Below, one piece after another: positions 59,124 to 64,000 of a stretch of 64,000 nt of DNA; position 1 is the first letter of the stretch; the number at the start of each line of letters is the position of its first letter. This DNA comes from Pterois miles. Taxonomy: Eukaryota; Chordata; Actinopteri; Perciformes; Scorpaenidae. The stretch lies in NCBI GenBank assembly GCA_947000775.1, contig CAMQGK010000567.1, forward strand, positions 19,498,001-19,562,000. The letters run 5' to 3'. The notes beneath the pieces were generated by a model, which was not told the DNA's origin, made no database searches, and saw nothing but the letters and a program-made list of their open reading frames with translations. The position numbers and the translations under genes were made by a program.

Positions 59124-60433
59124 TTAAAGGTACAATGTGTAGGATTTGGTGGCATCTAACGTTGTGGTTTCAGATTGCAACAAGTTTGCCATTACTATAA
59201 TAATGCTATAATAATATAACAATATAATAATAATATAATAGTGCTTGTGTTCATGACATGGGAAGTCGTGAACACGACATGCGTTGCTTTCAAGTGGTTA
59301 CGTCACAAAGAACACCGCTGCGATGCAACGGCAATATTAACAACACTGTCAGAGTCTAGAAGCCACACAGGCTAACAATTTAGCAAGCTAGCAAGTGGGT
59401 AACACAATGAAGGAAATGCAAAGGCATAATGACAGGGGAGAAATATGAGGTCGTTGGGAAGATCAACATTTTCTCATAAATATTATAAAATTACCAAGAA
59501 AAACAATATATGACTAAAATGACAATATACTGTATTGTACAATATTAACTTATTATGAACCGATAAATGAACTTCCATGGGCTCCACCATTTATCACAAT
59601 GTCAACAAGCGCGTCACAAGTCATGAACTCAGAGCTTTCAGAAACTTTCTACTTACAATGTCGTGAATACAACATGAGGCATATGGGCCAAACTCGTCAA
59701 CACGGTAAACACGACAACATTTGAAGGAACCCTGACAATACCTTAGGTGCAATGCAAGCCAGACAGCGGTTTTGCACGCTCACGTTACCACAGTTTCACA
59801 AGCGTGTCAGAGAACTACGGTGGCCTTTAAGTAACGTAAAAACGTGAAAGGCTCTGTCTAGAACCAGTGTTTGGTTTGTCTATTCTTTGCTACCGTAGGA
59901 ACATGGCGGAGCAGCATGGCGGTCTATGTGGAGGACTCCGACTTGGTGGACTGCAACCCTCCACTCACTCTTCTCTTTCAAAGACTGAGCCGTGAACGTG
60001 ATCCGCTGAGTTCAAAACCACGGTAACGCCGTTTGCCTCACTCAGAGGCCATTCTTAGCATAACAGCGCTACTTTAGGAGCAACGCAAGGCGACAGCTGG
60101 CGGTACCACGGTTTTGCACACTACAGCTCACGTTACAGCAGTTTCATAAGCATGTCGGAAACCCACAGAGGCCTTCAAGTGAGGTAAAAAATGCAAAAGG
60201 CTCTCCCTAGAGTCAGCGTTTGGTTTGTCCGTTCTGGGCTACTGTAGAAACATGGCGGAACAACATGGCGGACTCAGAGGACCTGCTCCCTATGTAGATA
60301 TGACGGACTCATTCTAAGCTAACAAAAACACAATAGTTCTTAGTTTTAGGTGATTATACACTAATGAAAACATAGTTATGAATATCCATTTCTGCTAATA
60401 TAGCAACCAAAATGTTACTCACTGTTCCTTTAA
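59124..60433. mobile_element. MITE-like element A, composite copy with nested repeat B
   Basis: Left end TTAAAGGTACAATGTGTAGG, right end TTACTCACTGTTCCTTTAA. Repeat B is inserted at about 59205-59735. The A interior is present twice (about 59740-59935 and 60060-60300, sharing GGTTTTGCAC, CACGTTAC and GGTTTGTC...TTCT), so the copy is rearranged. Confidence 0.7.
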
Positions 60434-60959
60434 TAGAGTCATACATGATTTGAATAGCACTCGTGAATTGTACCAGCACCAGTCAGTGTGTTAGCATCAT
60501 TTTGTGTGATGATTGAATTTTAGCACACTCAGGGCAGCACAAAGCCCGTTGAGCTCAAGGACACTTACAAACCGGGTTAAACTAAAAATATCCGTGAAAC
60601 AACACTAACTGCCAGGATGCACAGTCCTGTGGCCACTTGTGGTTGGGTGCACTGTCCCTTTAAGACTTAAGGATTTGGGAGTGACGCGGATATGAAAGCT
60701 AGTTTATCCCTCTTTCCTTCGCTATGAAAAATATTTGGACAAACTAGACCGACGACTGCGAGCCCTAGTTAATTAGCTAATTATGATGCCGGTTTACATT
60801 ATTTGCTGAAGGAGTCACAACCGAAGTGCGCAGTGGTTACCAGTGATTTATCACCTCGGGATTACAGACTTGCCAGCGCCGTCCTCCGAGCTGCTGGGAC
60901 AACTTTGGAGAAGTTCTTTGTATTCGGGATAGTCAGACAGCTTGGCCGACAAGCTGAAC

Positions 60960-60983
60960 ATGGACTGGGGCACAGAGCTGTGG
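60960..60983 (+). CDS. trip10: First coding exon of trip10 (CIP4); rest outside the window
   Basis: ATG at 60960 encodes MDWGTELW, followed at once by the donor GTGAGT at 60984. This octapeptide is the start of the F-BAR domain protein TRIP10/CIP4; the paralogues FNBP1 and FNBP1L start MSWGTELW. The protein is a membrane-curving F-BAR, HR1 and SH3 adaptor that links CDC42 to actin assembly in endocytosis. The 5' UTR is probably the GC-richer 60700-60959 stretch. The next exon (expected DQF...HTQWG) was not found up to 64000, so intron 1 is longer than 3 kb. A match of eight residues plus a perfect donor and 19p13 synteny supports the call. Confidence 0.8.
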
Positions 60984-61936
60984 GTGAGTCCATCATCTGA
61001 CTTGCTTTGGTCGTAGTAGTTGTCAAGATGGAAATAATGGAGTTTGTTGAGAAAGTAGGCTAACCGTCATGTTGGTGGGGAATTAACTTAAGTGCTGCAT
61101 TCACGAACACGGTTCCGTTTTCGGACAGGTTAGGAGTTGAGACAAAGAGTGGGGTTTGCTGAAGCCCACTGCCAACATGTTGCTCTTTTTGTGGAAAGAT
61201 CCGCGTTTGTGTATCGATTGGATATCTGTCTCTTTGTTTGGATCTTATCTACTCCTGCGTGTTTTTTTTTTTTTATAGTGGGGTATCTGCGTGTGCGAGA
61301 CTGTAAAAGTACTTAAATCCAAAACGTATTATTGCATTATAAAAAAGAGTCAGTTTCTGCTTAAGACATTAATCACCTTCTGCAAATCATATCTGGAAAT
61401 ACTAAATCAAAACTTGGACAACAAGGCCAATTTCTAGTTATCAAATGTCCTCTATGACTAGCAGTCTTCATGGACATACTCTCAACAACTATTTATTTAA
61501 ATACCAGGCTGAACATTGTGTCATAATACTATTTATTCTGCGTAAACAAAGGCTTTGTTTAAAGTGTGCTGAGGTGGGTTGTACCCAGTGGGATGCCTCA
61601 CTGTTTACAGTCTGGCACTCCTTGCTTCCATAGCGATTGAATCAGATGCTGTCATCTGCCTTGACAACAAGCTTCATCACTGATGAAGTGCATCATGTGT
61701 CCTCCTGAGTGGCATCGTGTTTATTTACTCAACAGACAGTAAACTTGATTTTACAGTAAGGTGTGATTTGTTGGATTGAGTGCCTGTGATAAACAGATTG
61801 ATCAGGACATCATTTTTTTTTTTTTTTATCATGATGACTGCCATAACTGATTCTGAAAAGATTACTGTATGTGCCAATTTAAGATAAATAATTCAGGATT
61901 TAAGAAGTCAGTTAAAATTGATTGAGTCTCCAGCTC

Positions 61937-62352
61937 TTAAAGGCACAGTGTTTAGATTTTGGCAGCATCCAGCGGTCTGGTTGCAGATTGCAACCAACTT
62001 GGTAGATTGCAACCCTCCGCTCACTCTTCCCTGTCAAAGACCAAAGTAACGTGGGCCGCTGAGTGCAAAACCACGGTAACGCTGTTCACCTCGCTCGGAG
62101 GCCATCGTTACCATAATAATATTACTTTAGGAGCAACGCAAGTCAGACGCTGGCTGGTGGAACCGCGGTTTTGCACTCTGTGGCTCACGTTACAGCAGCA
62201 CAGTGGCCTTCAGGTAACGTAAAAGTGATTGGTTTGTCCATTCTGGGCTACTGTAGAAACATGGTGGACCAACATGACAGACTCAGAAAACATTGTGGTG
62301 AATATCCATTTCTGCTAATAATCTACAGAAATGTTACACACTGTTCCTTTAA
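61937..62352. mobile_element. MITE-like element A, simple copy
   Basis: Left end TTAAAGGCACAGTGTTTAG, right end TTACACACTGTTCCTTTAA. It lacks the repeat B insertion present in the copy at 59124. Confidence 0.75.
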
Positions 62353-62427
62353 TTGAGTCTTGATTGATTGAATAACACTAGTGAATTCTGCCAGCATCAG
62401 TCAAGTGTGTTAGCATCAGTTTTTGAG

Positions 62428-62596
62428 GCTGCACAGTGGTGCAGTGGTTAGCACTGTCACCTCACAACGCGTGGGCTTTCTCCAGCTTCCTCCCACAGTC
62501 CAAAGACATGCAGATTAGGTTAATTGTTGACTCTAAATTGCCTGTAGGTGTGAATCTGAGCGTGAATGGTTGTCTGTCTCTATGTGTCAGCCTTGT
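62428..62596 (+). repeat. GATGGATGG-family retroposon, internally deleted
   Basis: Begins GGCTGCACAGTGGTGCAGTG, jumps from CCTCACAACG to CGTGGGCTTTCTCCAGCTTC, and is cut at CTCTATGTGTCAG, where hAT-related sequence follows. Confidence 0.8.
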
Positions 62597-62599
62597 GAT

Positions 62600-63337
62600 A
62601 GTCTGCATGAGAAACCCAGATTGTTGCTAGGGGCTGAACAAATACTGTCAGTCGTAACAGAAAACATATACTTATTTTTCAATATTTATTATAATGAAAA
62701 TCACTCCAAACAGCATATTATTAAGAAAAGTACATCATATGCAGGAGTCTTTGAACTGTACAGGACTGACTGTTTAGGGTACTAATGTTTCCATTAACAA
62801 AACTTAACATTTAACTTAACATTAACACTTACATTTAATGTTTAACTTAACATTAACACTTACATATCCTTCTTTCATTGAGTGTAAAAAGTCCTTGCTG
62901 CTTTAGTATCTTAGCTAGCAGCCCCTTGGCTGTCCTCTCCTTCTCATCTCCAGACAGGTTTGTGTATATTTCTGCATGTTTTGTCACAAAGTGGTGGCTC
63001 AAGTTGTATTCTTTGAATTCAGCCCCGTTTGTTGCAAACTAAGCACACAGCTTGACCGCCAACCTCCACGAAAAAATACTTAGCGGTCCATGACTTATTA
63101 TAGACGTGCTGCTTCAGCAGGTGACGCTACTTCAAACGTCACATATCAATTTACATTGAAATGTGACAGGAAGAAGGACACTAACAATAAACGAGCATGT
63201 CAGAACGAAAGCTATTTTCTTCAGTTTTTTTTAGCTTAGTCAGTAAAATTGTGTGTTTTGTCTGAGACCTCCCAGGCCGGGCAGAAACATCACGAGGGCT
63301 GGTCCTGCCTGCGGGCCGTATAATGCACAGGTCTGCT
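62600..63337 (-). mobile_element. hAT-type transposon remnant with BED-finger fragment
   Basis: On the minus strand (63110-62870) a broken frame reads KYFFVEVGGQAVCLVCN and, after a shift, EFKEYNLSHHFVTKHAEIY and GLLAKILKQQGLFTLNERR. This is the BED zinc finger (C..C...H....H) that opens hAT transposases. The catalytic part is missing. The right end, GGCCGGGCAGAAACATCACG then GCGGGCCGTATAATGCACAG, looks like a hAT terminus. Internal-deletion derivative, inactive. Confidence 0.75.
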
Positions 63338-64000
63338 CTTGAGGCAATGTTTGGTTTGTCCGTTTGTTAGGTCAAAACAAATCAGGGTAATACAGTCTGT
63401 AAAATATGAAACAGTGAGCCATTTCCTGGTAACGGCAGTGATGCTATCCAGAATCTAAACAAATCCCAGCATATAACATATTACCTTGATGACAGTACCA
63501 TGGCAGTGAAGCCACACATTTGCAAGCTTTTTCAGGGAACCTGGATCTGTAAAATGGAGCATTGCAAAGATGAGGATAGGGAGGTTGTGACCTCATTACA
63601 GAGTCTCCCCCTAGGCCTCTTCCCCTGTCCCTTTCCCATCCTACATGCTGCTGGTGGTGCAACAGCCTAATTAGTTTTGCCCTACTTTGATCGAGTCAGA
63701 GAAACATCCGTACCCTGTACTAATCAGAGGCACTATCTCGGTGTGTGTCATGAAGTGGTTTTACTGCAAACTCTCCACAAAAAAGACCGTATTCTTTCTT
63801 CAGGTGATGTAAATACATAATTTGATTCAATGTTTATTTAGCTATAGTCTCACCTGTCTGCTTAGACAAAGCCCTGAAGGCATAACTCTGTTATGTTTGG
63901 TTGGAAGAGTCGTCTTGTGGGCCAAGTCAGCCCAATGGCATCTGTCCCCTGATTGTTGTTAATCCAACAGCTATTTTAAGGCACGTTTGCAGAGTGCAAG

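Larger units (their letters stand above)
58216..60700. other. Intergenic region between the ICAM-like gene and trip10, repeat-filled
   Basis: 58216-58730 is presumably the 3' UTR of the ICAM-like gene; no canonical AATAAA was found close to the stop. 58735-60530 is one copy of a duplicated segment (see findings), filled by repeat B copies and MITE A. Confidence 0.5.
60984..64000 (+). other. First intron of trip10 (partial), repeats only
   Basis: 61838-62426 is the second copy of the duplicated segment that also lies upstream of the exon. Then follow a retroposon (62428-62596) and a hAT remnant (62600-63337). 60984-61830 and 63340-64000 show nothing coding. Confidence 0.55.

Noticed and set aside
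60984..64000. Search for the second trip10 exon (F-BAR continuation)
   Set aside because: No DQF...HTQWG-like segment in any plus-strand frame.

Overview
The window is a piece of a vertebrate nuclear genome, and almost certainly a ray-finned (teleost) fish. Coding regions are split into many short exons with GT/AG introns. The introns and spacers are AT-rich and full of fish-type repeats: a retroposon with a GATGGATGG tail, Tc1/mariner and hAT remnants, short inverted-repeat (MITE-like) elements, and long CA/TA/TC microsatellites. All identifications are from reading translated exons and recalling the families; no alignment or database search was run.

Layout. (1) 1-29.2 kb, plus strand: the 3' three quarters of an ERG-type voltage-gated potassium channel gene, best matching kcnh6 (erg2). 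Eleven exons run from just before S1 to the stop at 28662; the PAS-domain exons lie left of the window. A candidate alternative first exon at 12950-13129 sits in the intron that, in the paralogue KCNH2, hosts the hERG1b start. Three tRNA-Cys(GCA) genes lie in kcnh6 introns. (2) 28.7-34.9 kb: intergenic, mostly MITE-like copies. (3) 34952-39155, minus strand: complete dcaf7 (WDR68), seven coding exons, 342 residues, convergent with kcnh6. (4) 39.2-48.2 kb: gene-poor. It holds a 240 bp direct duplication, microsatellites, and a 4.84 kb transposon-like element (41548-46383) with CACTG...AGTG termini. That element is inserted into a tRNA-derived SINE and carries decayed exons of an unidentified gene. 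(5) 47.5-52.3 kb, plus strand: angptl6, a secreted coiled-coil plus fibrinogen-like protein (488 residues). (6) 52.7-58.2 kb, plus strand: an ICAM-like cell-surface protein with eight Ig-like domains (822 residues), all introns phase 1. (7) 60.96 kb, plus strand: the first coding exon (MDWGTELW) of trip10 (CIP4), which continues out of the window.

The genes do not form a pathway. Their order is informative as synteny: kcnh6-dcaf7 are neighbours on human 17q23, whereas ANGPTL6, the ICAM cluster and TRIP10 lie on human 19p13. The join between the two blocks falls in the repeat-rich 39.2-47.4 kb stretch. I saw no prokaryotic-style system, virus or toxin gene. The observations most worth follow-up are the hERG1b-like alternative exon, the gene-carrying transposon nested in a SINE, the three-domain tandem duplication in the ICAM-like gene, and the duplicated segment bracketing trip10 exon 1.
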